NCBI GenBank assembly: GCA_028690725.1
Contig: JAQVAR010000017.1
Location: 1 to 12,502, forward strand
Length of the DNA: 12,502 nt
Direction: 5' to 3'
Source: Candidatus Iainarchaeum sp.
Lineage (GTDB): Archaea > Iainarchaeota > Iainarchaeia > Iainarchaeales > JAAZKV01
How positions within the stretch are numbered: the stretch's first letter is position 1; each line of letters opens with the position of its first letter. Shown piece after piece: positions 5,063-11,674 of the stretch. The notes below the pieces were generated by a model. That model made no database searches. It was given only the letters and a program-made list of their open reading frames with translations, and was not told the DNA's origin. Made by a program: the position numbers and the translations under genes.

Positions 5063-6784
5063 ATGAAATTTTTTAAAAAAAACAAAAATTTTGAAAAAAA
5101 AACAATTGCCCAAGGAACAATTGAATATCTAATAATAATAGGAGTAGTTGTTATTGTTGGTTTAATAGTTGTTGCACTACTAACAAACTTTTTTGATGAT
5201 GCACAAAACATTTCTACTGTTTCAACAAGAATTGGTTCGACCACAGGAACATTCAATGTTGGCGAAGCTATTTTTAGCAACGATAATAATGGACTATTAA
5301 TTATAACAAATAATTCTAATGATGCATTATCAATTACTAGTTTGAATGTTGGTGGAATTGATACAAATTATAATACAACTCTTTTTCAAGGAAACAAAAA
5401 AATTTTTAGTATTCCAAGCATTGGCGAAACATGTAGTTGTACTAATTTAGAAGGAAAAACAAAAATATGTGAAATAACATTTAATTATGAAACAAAATAT
5501 GGATTAAAAAAAAAATTCACAACAGATATTGTTGTTAATTGTATTGAAGAAGCAATACCAAAAAATTATGATATTTTAGTTCAACCAGTTTATGAAACTA
5601 TTGCGCCAATAGTTTTACTTGAAAACCCAATTGATGGTTATGCTACTCAAAATTCTTTTGTTGATGTAAATTTTTTTGTTGACGATGATTCACAAATTCA
5701 AAGTTGTAAAATAATAGTAAATGGTTTTGATGTAAACATTTTGACAAACATTTCTAATGGAGAATACAATGTTGGCAGAATTGATCTTCTTTCTATTGGT
5801 GAGGGTAAACACGATTGGGATATCAATTGTATTGACATATATGGAAATTTTTCCTTGAGTTCTAATCAAAGAGCAATTGATTATTTTGTTTGCCCAACAG
5901 GATATATTCTTGTTCCTGGAAGCACTTATTTTGATGTTAATAGTTTTTGTGTTATGAAATTTAATGCAAAAAATGTTTCAGGAGTTCCAACCTCACAAGC
6001 AGATAGTAATCCATGGTCTTTAAGTGTTAGTTCAGCATACTCAACTTGTGCTACTTTAGGAGAAGGATATCATTTGATAACGAACAGAGAGTGGATGGTG
6101 ATTGCTAGAAATATTGAATCAACTACTATTAATGATATGAGTATTGATGATGAAATACAATTAGCTGTTGGACATTCTGATGGAGGCGGTTTTTTGGCAG
6201 GAACTAATGACCCAATAATTAGTGGTTGCAATTTAGAAAAAACAATGGATGATTCTGATAATATTTTTGCAACAAGCTCTTGTGAAATAAGAGGGGATGG
6301 AATAAATTCTATGGGTTATTATGGAACTGGAAACCAATGGACAGGTTCTTATACTTCGGGTTCTGGACAATCCCAATTAAGAACGTTTGTTTTAAATAAT
6401 GGAGAAATAATTTGGGATCTCGCAGGCAATACTCATGAAGTTGTTGATTTAATGGAAGATGGAACTGCTATTCCAACAGGAGCTGCTTGCACTTCTTCAT
6501 CAGACAATTCTTATTTTGGAAATGACGGTTCAAACGAATGTGTTTTTCAAAATAATTATGCAAAAATTAGTGCAATTGATAAAAGATATGAACTTGGACC
6601 AGACGGAAATTATAATAGATATAATGGGGTTGGATTAATTACAGGAACAAATTCTGCTGTTGGATTATGGAAAGGGGGCGCTAGAGATTGGGCTTATTCA
6701 GCAGGAATTTATTCAGCCTATTTATGGAGTAGTATAACAGCAAATGATGGTTCTGAAGGATTCAGATGTGTTATTATTCCATAA
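5063..6784 (+). CDS. Class III signal-peptide surface protein with a C-type-lectin/FGE-like head
   Basis: This 573-residue protein has a Lys-rich leader, then TIA|QGTIEYLIIIG. A class III prepilin peptidase should cut between A16 and Q17, leaving a hydrophobic helix (22-42) as pilin core or anchor. Residues 45-175 form a stalk domain with four cysteines (124, 126, 136, 160) that is shared with the next gene. An Ig-like beta domain follows (about 180-272). Residues 275-573 resemble the formylglycine-generating-enzyme/C-type-lectin fold: NREWMVIARN at 341-350, NGEIIWDLAGNTHEVV at 446-461, KGGAR at 537-541, LWSS at 554-557 and EGFRCV at 565-570. The catalytic Cys pair of true FGE is absent, so this is a binding head, not an enzyme. 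It probably sits on the cell surface as part of a pilus-like structure or adhesin. The fold match is by motif only. Confidence 0.85.
   Translation: MKFFKKNKNFEKKTIAQGTIEYLIIIGVVVIVGLIVVALLTNFFDDAQNISTVSTRIGSTTGTFNVGEAIFSNDNNGLLIITNNSNDALSITSLNVGGIDTNYNTTLFQGNKKIFSIPSIGETCSCTNLEGKTKICEITFNYETKYGLKKKFTTDIVVNCIEEAIPKNYDILVQPVYETIAPIVLLENPIDGYATQNSFVDVNFFVDDDSQIQSCKIIVNGFDVNILTNISNGEYNVGRIDLLSIGEGKHDWDINCIDIYGNFSLSSNQRAIDYFVCPTGYILVPGSTYFDVNSFCVMKFNAKNVSGVPTSQADSNPWSLSVSSAYSTCATLGEGYHLITNREWMVIARNIESTTINDMSIDDEIQLAVGHSDGGGFLAGTNDPIISGCNLEKTMDDSDNIFATSSCEIRGDGINSMGYYGTGNQWTGSYTSGSGQSQLRTFVLNNGEIIWDLAGNTHEVVDLMEDGTAIPTGAACTSSSDNSYFGNDGSNECVFQNNYAKISAIDKRYELGPDGNYNRYNGVGLITGTNSAVGLWKGGARDWAYSAGIYSAYLWSSITANDGSEGFRCVIIP
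5147..5218 (+). repeat. 72-nt identical repeat, copy 1 (partner 6925-6996)
   Basis: This stretch encodes the hydrophobic helix and the following TNFFDDAQNIS of the first surface protein. It is identical at every base to 6925-6996 in the second gene, including third codon positions. Divergence resumes immediately outside, which points to recent duplication or gene conversion. Confidence 0.9.
5544..5587 (+). repeat. 44-nt identical repeat, copy 1 (partner 7325-7368)
   Basis: This block encodes EEAIPKNYDILVQP at the end of the shared stalk domain. It is identical to 7325-7368. Similarity between the two genes ends right after it, so it marks the junction between the common N-terminal cassette and the differing heads. 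Confidence 0.9.
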
Positions 6785-6861
6785 AAAATATAAAAAATTA
6801 AAATTTTTTTAAAATACATTTAAATATTTCTTTTAGCTATAATGAAGATAGTGTTTGTATA
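6785..6861 (+). promoter_or_regulatory. Intergenic terminator T-run and promoter between the surface-protein genes
   Basis: A T8 run at about 6803-6810 could end the first transcript. TTTAAATA at 6819-6826 is a TATA-like box about 39 nt before the ATG at 6862, implying a short leader. A six-codon frame MKIVFV (6842-6862) ends in TAATG, overlapping that ATG. Coupled translation is possible but may be coincidence. Confidence 0.4.
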
Positions 6862-9198
6862 ATGAATTTTCTAAAATCTATCAAAGCTCAAGGAACAATA
6901 GAATATTTAGTGATAATAGGTGTTGTTGTTATTGTTGGTTTAATAGTTGTTGCACTACTAACAAACTTTTTTGATGATGCACAAAACATTTCTACTATTT
7001 CAACAAAAATTAGTTCGATTACAGGCGTAATAAGTGTTGACGAAGCTGTTGTTGATATTGATGGTAATGGTTTAATAGCATTATCAAATAATTCTGGTAG
7101 AACAATAACAATAACGAAAATAAATATTGATGATTCTGAAATAGAATATTCTGACATTATTCTAACCCAAGGTTTACAAAAAATATTTAGTTTAGAAGAA
7201 TTAGGAAATAGTTGTTCTTGCACTGGTTTTGAAGGCAAAACAAAAATATGCGAAATGACAATATATTACACATCAAAATATGGTTTAGAAAAACAATTCA
7301 CAACAGATATTGTTGTTGATTGTGTTGAAGAAGCAATACCAAAAAATTATGATATTTTAGTTCAACCAAAAGAAACTGTTCCAATACAAACAAGATTTGT
7401 TTATTTTAATTCAAATGAAAATTTTTTAAATGGAATATTTAATTATACAAAATTAGGAACAATAAAACAAAATGGTGAACTTGATTATAATGTTAATGCG
7501 GATTACACTTATCTTTCTTCAGATTATAACAGAGACATGAATGGTTTGATAGCGTATTATAAATTTAATTCAAAAGATGGCACAACTATTTATGATTCTG
7601 CGAATGAGAATAATGGAACTTTGGTTAATGGAGCAGATACAAACGCTTTTGGTTTATGGGATACTAATGCAGGTTATTTTGATGGAGTAAATGATTATGT
7701 AATTACTCCTTTTGACATTGGAGATTTTTATGATCATTCTATTTCTGTTTGGGTAAAAGTTTTCACTTATTCTAGTTCAGACCATTTTATTACAGGGGGA
7801 GGGTGGAATTTTAATTCTATGGGAAATATTGTTTATGGAGAAAATAATAAATTTGGTACATTTGTTTGCCCAGCATGGAATACTTGTAATTATGTGTGGT
7901 CAAATAATCAATTCAATTTAAATCAATGGTATTTTTTAACTTCAACTTATGATACTGCTTCACAAACATTATCTTTTTATATAAATGGAATTTTACAAGA
8001 CACTATTTCTTCTAATAGATTAAAAGCTTTAGGATATACTTATTATATAGGGTCTAGAAATCCCGCTTGGGATGAATATCTTAATGGAATATTAGATGAA
8101 GTAAAAATTTATAATCGTGTTTTGTCTCCAGAAGAAATCCAAAAAGATTATAATAATTGGTTCATTGATGCTAATTATATTTCTCCAATAATTGATACTA
8201 CTTCAACAACTACTGATTTTAATTTTATACAATTCAATTCTAACAATGGAATTGATATTAATGGGTTCATATATGGTTCGCAAATAGAACCAGAAATTGA
8301 AATTGATTTGAATAATGGTTTAATTGGATTGTGGCATTTGAATGAATCCGCAGGAGCGACTTCTTTTGATGATGCTGGCCCAAATACAATAACAGGTTCT
8401 TGTAGTGGTAATTGCCCAACACAAATCAATGGATTATGGGAGACAAACGCATCACAATTTGATGGTTCTCAAACACCAAAAATAAATCTTGGTAGTTTAG
8501 ATGATATTATTATTGGATTAGATTCTTTTAGTACTTCAGGATGGATTTTTTTAAACAATGTTACTGGTAATCAGAATATGATTTTTTCTAATACTGAAGA
8601 CAATTATGCTCAAATGGAATTTTATTTAGCTTCTGATCAAACTCTTTGTTGGAATTTTTACGCATCCATTACTGGTTGGGCAGCGCATTGTTTTCCAGGA
8701 ATACAATTAAATAAATGGAATCATTTTACAGTAATTTGGGATGGATCAACAGTTAAAGCATTTATTAACGGACTTGAAAAGGAATCAATTCAATCTAATA
8801 TCCATACAGGAATAATGTCAAGACAAAATACGGAAAAACCTATGTGTATTGGAAATAGGTGTCAAGGCGCATGGTACACTCATTCAATAGATGGTAAAAT
8901 TGATGAAATAGGTTTTTGGGATAGAGCATTAACAAATACAGAAGCAAAAGAATTGTTTAATAAAGGTTCAACGAAATTGGGAATAAAATATAGGTCTTGT
9001 GCACAAAATGATTGTTCTGATGGTTCTTGGAGTAGTACAAATTATTTTGCTGGAACAAACATTGATATTTCTGAATTAACGCCAAACCAATATTTTCAAT
9101 GGGCTGTTGTTTTACAACAATACCAATTTCCAGATGGAAATTATTTTCCACACGCATTTACAATTTTAAAAGATGTTAATTTAGTTTATACTAATTAA
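6862..9198 (+). CDS. Class III signal-peptide surface protein with two LamG-like domains
   Basis: This 778-residue protein starts MNFLKSIKA|QGTIEYLVIIG, with predicted prepilin-type cleavage between A9 and Q10 and a hydrophobic helix (15-35). Residues 36-169 are the same stalk domain as in the preceding gene, with cysteines 118, 120, 130 and 154. The first LamG/concanavalin-type domain (about 226-433) shows GLIAYYKFN, AGYFDGVNDYV, SISVWVK, WYFLTSTYD and LDEVKIYNRVLSPEEI. The second (about 483-702) shows GLIGLWHLNE, ASQFDGS, WNHFTVIWDG and IDEIGFWDRALTNTE. The C-terminal 705-778 looks like the beta domain often following LamG in archaeal proteins (YRSC..DCSDGSW...QYFQWAVVLQ). LamG domains typically bind glycans or proteins, so an adhesive or cell-contact role is likely. 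It has no catalytic motif. Confidence 0.88.
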   Translation: MNFLKSIKAQGTIEYLVIIGVVVIVGLIVVALLTNFFDDAQNISTISTKISSITGVISVDEAVVDIDGNGLIALSNNSGRTITITKINIDDSEIEYSDIILTQGLQKIFSLEELGNSCSCTGFEGKTKICEMTIYYTSKYGLEKQFTTDIVVDCVEEAIPKNYDILVQPKETVPIQTRFVYFNSNENFLNGIFNYTKLGTIKQNGELDYNVNADYTYLSSDYNRDMNGLIAYYKFNSKDGTTIYDSANENNGTLVNGADTNAFGLWDTNAGYFDGVNDYVITPFDIGDFYDHSISVWVKVFTYSSSDHFITGGGWNFNSMGNIVYGENNKFGTFVCPAWNTCNYVWSNNQFNLNQWYFLTSTYDTASQTLSFYINGILQDTISSNRLKALGYTYYIGSRNPAWDEYLNGILDEVKIYNRVLSPEEIQKDYNNWFIDANYISPIIDTTSTTTDFNFIQFNSNNGIDINGFIYGSQIEPEIEIDLNNGLIGLWHLNESAGATSFDDAGPNTITGSCSGNCPTQINGLWETNASQFDGSQTPKINLGSLDDIIIGLDSFSTSGWIFLNNVTGNQNMIFSNTEDNYAQMEFYLASDQTLCWNFYASITGWAAHCFPGIQLNKWNHFTVIWDGSTVKAFINGLEKESIQSNIHTGIMSRQNTEKPMCIGNRCQGAWYTHSIDGKIDEIGFWDRALTNTEAKELFNKGSTKLGIKYRSCAQNDCSDGSWSSTNYFAGTNIDISELTPNQYFQWAVVLQQYQFPDGNYFPHAFTILKDVNLVYTN
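6925..6996 (+). repeat. 72-nt identical repeat, copy 2 (partner 5147-5218)
   Basis: This is the second copy of the perfect repeat that encodes the transmembrane helix and the start of the stalk in the two surface proteins. The offset to copy 1 is 1778 nt. Confidence 0.9.
7325..7368 (+). repeat. 44-nt identical repeat, copy 2 (partner 5544-5587)
   Basis: This is the second copy of the block at the end of the shared stalk domain. The offset is 1781 nt, three more than for the 72-nt block, so the intervening domains differ by one codon. Confidence 0.9.
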
Positions 9199-9212
9199 AA
9201 ATAATCTTGTTA

Positions 9213-9230
9213 AAAAAATAATTATTTTTT
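9213..9230 (+). terminator. AT palindrome after the LamG gene, possible terminator
   Basis: AAAAAATAATTATTTTTT is an 18-bp perfect palindrome 15 nt after the stop codon, ending in a T6 run. It could act as a transcription end signal for the surface-protein gene. In such AT-rich DNA a chance palindrome is also possible. Confidence 0.35.
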
Positions 9231-9261
9231 AAAAAAAAATATTCTTTATTGTTTTTAAATA

Positions 9262-9272
9262 TTATTATAAAA
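9262..9272 (+). promoter_or_regulatory. TATA-like box for the DUF2203 gene
   Basis: The sequence around TATTATAAAA is centred about 26 nt before the ATG at 9294. It supports that start over an upstream in-frame TTG at 9249. Confidence 0.4.
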
Positions 9273-9293
9273 CAAACCCTTCTGAAGAATATT

Positions 9294-9722
9294 ATGTCCA
9301 AAATATATTTTTCTTTAGGAGAAGCAAACGAAATGATACAAAAAATAAGACCAATGTTGAAAGAAATTAATTTGTTGAGAGAAGAATTAGATTTATTAGA
9401 TAATACTAAAATAGAATTTGAAGATGAAAAAGTAGAAAATTATTTATTGGAAGTAGAATTAAACAAGAATTTTCACGAAAAAAATTTACGATTATACCAA
9501 ATAATTGGAGAACTAATAAAAATGGGTTGTATTGTAAAAAATATTGATAACCTAGAAATAGATCTTTATTCCAAATTAGAAAATAAGGATATTACTTTTT
9601 GTTGGAGTCCAGGACAAGAAAAAATTTTTTACTGGCATTTCCCACATGAAGAAAAAAAAAGAAGAAGACCAATAAGAGAAATAGAATCATATTATTTTGA
9701 AACCCTAAAAAGATTAAGATAA
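9294..9722 (+). CDS. DUF2203 family protein
   Basis: This 142-residue protein opens with IYFSLGEANEMIQKIRPMLKEI, matching the YFTLEEAN...LLP start of DUF2203. The family signature is at 101-127: TFCWSPGQEKIFYWHF, then HEEKKRRRPI. Between them lie two helices (about 14-35 and 47-78) that look like a coiled coil. DUF2203 proteins occur in archaea and bacteria and have no established function that I know of. There is no signal peptide or membrane segment, so it is cytoplasmic. The start at 9294 was chosen because the family begins a few residues before YFSL and because a TATA-like box sits 26 nt upstream. An in-frame TTG at 9249 would add 15 unrelated residues. It precedes the RNA polymerase operon but has its own promoter and is separated by about 250 nt. 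Confidence 0.85.
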   Translation: MSKIYFSLGEANEMIQKIRPMLKEINLLREELDLLDNTKIEFEDEKVENYLLEVELNKNFHEKNLRLYQIIGELIKMGCIVKNIDNLEIDLYSKLENKDITFCWSPGQEKIFYWHFPHEEKKRRRPIREIESYYFETLKRLR

Positions 9723-9758
9723 TTTTTACAAAAAAAAATTGTTTGAAACACGCAACGC

Positions 9759-9766
9759 TTTTAAAT
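9759..9766 (+). promoter_or_regulatory. TATA-like box before the candidate RNA
   Basis: TTTTAAAT is preceded by a GC-containing stretch (CGCAACGC). It would place a transcript start near 9788, at the left edge of the structured region before rpoH. Confidence 0.45.
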
Positions 9767-9788
9767 CTTTTCCAATCTAAATTTGAAT

Positions 9789-9903
9789 AGTGTTTAATGG
9801 TTTTTTAGCGGTAGCAATGCCGTAAATAAAACAAATTAATTTGTTTTTATTTGGCCATATGATTTAATGGGTGTTTTGTGGAGTTTGGTGGCAATTTTTT
9901 TTT
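9789..9903 (+). ncRNA. Candidate structured RNA upstream of the RNA polymerase operon
   Basis: Three elements follow in order. GCGGTA (9808-9813) and TGCCGT (9818-9823) form a six-pair stem capped by GCAA, a GNRA tetraloop. The next bases, 9824-9852, form a twelve-pair AT hairpin with one bulged T and a TTAA loop. Bases 9853-9892 are 45% G+C, far above the surroundings. Their ends, GCCAT (9854-9858) and GTGGC (9888-9892), pair just before a T9 run at 9895-9903. A TATA-like box at 9759-9766 sits at the right distance. No open frame of note covers it. I see no C/D or H/ACA box signature and cannot match it to SRP RNA or RNase P RNA. It could be a free small RNA or an attenuating leader of the rpo operon. 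Boundaries are approximate. Confidence 0.45.
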
Positions 9904-9940
9904 AAAAAAATTTTTGCTTGTCATCCGCATAAAATAATCA

Positions 9941-9949
9941 TTTTTAAAG
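9941..9949 (+). promoter_or_regulatory. Promoter of the RNA polymerase operon
   Basis: TTTTTAAAG at 9941-9949, with TTTATA at about 9950-9955, is TATA-like and lies 20 to 30 nt before the TTG start of rpoH at 9975. It offers the operon its own start independent of the candidate RNA upstream. Confidence 0.4.
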
Positions 9950-9965
9950 TTTATAGAGTTTGCCT

Positions 9966-9970
9966 GGTGG
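9966..9970 (+). promoter_or_regulatory. Shine-Dalgarno GGTGG that selects the TTG start of rpoH
   Basis: GGTGG ends four bases before the TTG at 9975. The same motif with the same four-base spacing precedes the rpoB'' ATG at 10202. This argues for 9975 over the in-frame TTG at 9960. Confidence 0.5.
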
Positions 9971-9974
9971 TTTA

Positions 9975-10202
9975 TTGGCTGATGAAAAGAGACATTATTT
10001 GGTTCCCGAACATATTCTAATAAGAAGAGAAAAAGTTGAAGAGTTAATGAGGGAGCTTGGGATAAATAGTAGTTGTCTACCAAAAATTTCTAGATTGGAC
10101 TCAGCAATAAAACCATTGAAAGCTGATAAGGGCGACGTAGTAAAAATTATTAGAGATTCTATCACAGCAGGGCAAAGTACTTATTATAGAAGGGTGGTTT
10201 GA
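9975..10202 (+). CDS. rpoH: DNA-directed RNA polymerase subunit H (Rpo5/RpoH)
   Basis: This 75-residue protein matches archaeal RpoH, the counterpart of the C-terminal part of eukaryotic Rpb5. Conserved segments are RHYLVPEHILI (6-16), LPKISRLDSAI (35-45), KGDVVKIIRDS (52-62) and TAGQSTYYRRVV (64-75). The subunit is part of the polymerase jaw. No ATG is in frame, so the gene must start at TTG: 9975 has a GGTGG four bases upstream, while 9960 would add MPGGL and lies only about 15 nt from the TATA-like box. An in-frame TAG at 9954 rules out any longer form. The usual DP of the SRLD segment is DS here. It overlaps the rpoB'' ATG by one base (TGATG), suggesting translational coupling. Confidence 0.93.
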   Translation: MADEKRHYLVPEHILIRREKVEELMRELGINSSCLPKISRLDSAIKPLKADKGDVVKIIRDSITAGQSTYYRRVV

Positions 10203-11665
10203 TGAGTTGGGAATTAATTGATTCTTATTTAAGAGAAAAAAATATTGCTCAAATGGAACTAGATTCTTTCAATCAATTTGTTGATATAAAATTACAAGAT
10301 ATTGTAGAAGAGAATAAGGAAATTATTCCAAAAATAGAAGAGGTTAAAATAGAATTAAGTAATATTGAAATTGAAAAACCAAAAATTATTGAAGCAGATG
10401 GTTCTCCAAGAGAACAATTCTTACCAATGGAAGCTAGGTTAAGAAATAGAACTTATTCTGGACCAATTTATTTGACTATAAGATTGTTTAGAAGAGATGT
10501 TGAACAAGATGCTAGAAGAACCTTTATTGGTGATTTACCAATAATGACAAAATCAAGTAAATGTTGGTTAAATGGAATGAGTGAAACAGAATTAATTGAT
10601 GCTGGCGAAGACCCAAAAGATTTTGGTGGATATTTTATTGTAAACGGTTCTGAAAAAGCATTGATGACACAAGAAGTATTGTCTAGTGACAGAGTACTAA
10701 TTAGTGAAGGAGAAAAAGGAACTGTTGCAGAAGTTATTTCAACAAAAGGCGCTTTCAAGGGGAGAGTAAGAGTAACAAGGAGTCCAGAAGGATTATTATA
10801 TGCTACTTTTCCAACCAGCCCAAGAAAATTATTATTGTTTACATTGTTCAAAGCATTAGGATTAAAAACAAGAAAAGAAGTTTTTGAAGCTTTCCCAGAA
10901 GAAATAGAAGTTCAAAATGATTTGTGTCTTAATTGGGAAGAATGTGATATAAAACAAGAAGAAGATGCTTTAGATAAAATAGGAAAATTTGTTGCACCGG
11001 GACAAGTAATAGATTATAGATTAAGAAGAGCAAGAGAAGTTATTAATGGTTTTTTGTTACCACACATTGGACAAGACGAAGAATCAAAATTAGCAAAAGC
11101 TTATTATTTAGCGATGATGGCAACAAAAGCAATTGAAAGAAGCCATGGTTTGAGAGGAAAAGATGATAAGGATCATTATACTAATAAGAGATTAGAATTA
11201 AGTGGAAAATTAATGGAACACTTATTCAGATATTCTTTCAAATATTTTGTAAAAGATCTTAGATTTCAAATTGATAGAACAGTTACAAGAAGAAGGAAAT
11301 TAAATATTTCTACTATTGTTAGACCCGGAGCAGTAAGTGAAAGAATAAGATTTGCTATGAGCACAGGTAATTGGATTGGAAGAAGTACTGGAGTAGCAAA
11401 ATTCATGGATAGAGTAAATTATTTAGCACCAGTAACTGATATGAGAAAAGTAAAATCACAATTATCAAAAACAAGAGAATTATATGAAGCAAGAGATGTT
11501 CATGGAACACATTGGGGTAGATTAGATCCAATAGAAACACCAGACGGACCACAATGTGGTTTGGTAAAAAACTTATGTTTTATGAGTGAGGTAACAACAG
11601 AAGTACAAGAAGAAGGAGTAGAAGAATTTTTACACAAACAAGGAGTAAAACTAAAAAAATTATAG
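10202..11665 (+). CDS. rpoB2: DNA-directed RNA polymerase subunit B'' (Rpo2 N-terminal half)
   Basis: This 487-residue protein corresponds to the N-terminal half of Rpb2/RpoB: protrusion, lobe and fork. Recognisable segments are IIEADGSPREQFLPMEARLRNRTYSGPIYL (62-91 region), DLPIMTKSSKCWL, GGYFIVNGSEKALMTQE, the lobe around 170-300, RLELSGKLMEHLFR, and GRSTGVAKFMDRVNYLAP. It ends HGTHWGRLDPIETPDGPQCGLVKNL, the fork-loop region ending just before the natural split seen in methanogens and other archaea. It starts at ATG 10202 with GGGTGG four bases before it, overlapping the rpoH stop. A TTG three bases earlier is less likely. B' follows after 9 nt. The split, not a frameshift, explains two genes: each has its own stop, ribosome binding site and start. 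Confidence 0.97.
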   Translation: MSWELIDSYLREKNIAQMELDSFNQFVDIKLQDIVEENKEIIPKIEEVKIELSNIEIEKPKIIEADGSPREQFLPMEARLRNRTYSGPIYLTIRLFRRDVEQDARRTFIGDLPIMTKSSKCWLNGMSETELIDAGEDPKDFGGYFIVNGSEKALMTQEVLSSDRVLISEGEKGTVAEVISTKGAFKGRVRVTRSPEGLLYATFPTSPRKLLLFTLFKALGLKTRKEVFEAFPEEIEVQNDLCLNWEECDIKQEEDALDKIGKFVAPGQVIDYRLRRAREVINGFLLPHIGQDEESKLAKAYYLAMMATKAIERSHGLRGKDDKDHYTNKRLELSGKLMEHLFRYSFKYFVKDLRFQIDRTVTRRRKLNISTIVRPGAVSERIRFAMSTGNWIGRSTGVAKFMDRVNYLAPVTDMRKVKSQLSKTRELYEARDVHGTHWGRLDPIETPDGPQCGLVKNLCFMSEVTTEVQEEGVEEFLHKQGVKLKKL

Positions 11666-11669
11666 GTGA
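11665..11669 (+). promoter_or_regulatory. Shine-Dalgarno GGTGA for rpoB'
   Basis: GGTGA starts at the last base of the rpoB'' stop codon and ends five bases before the ATG at 11675. It supports separate translation of B' from the same mRNA. Confidence 0.6.
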
Positions 11670-11674
11670 ATTTT

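Noticed and set aside
6888..7238. Minus-strand frame opposite the signal-peptide cassette, with a similar one at 5059-5280
   Set aside because: The two antisense frames resemble each other only because the sense cassette is duplicated. They are not separate genes.
10468..10851. Minus-strand frame opposite rpoB''
   Set aside because: It is a shadow of a highly conserved polymerase gene, with no start signal.
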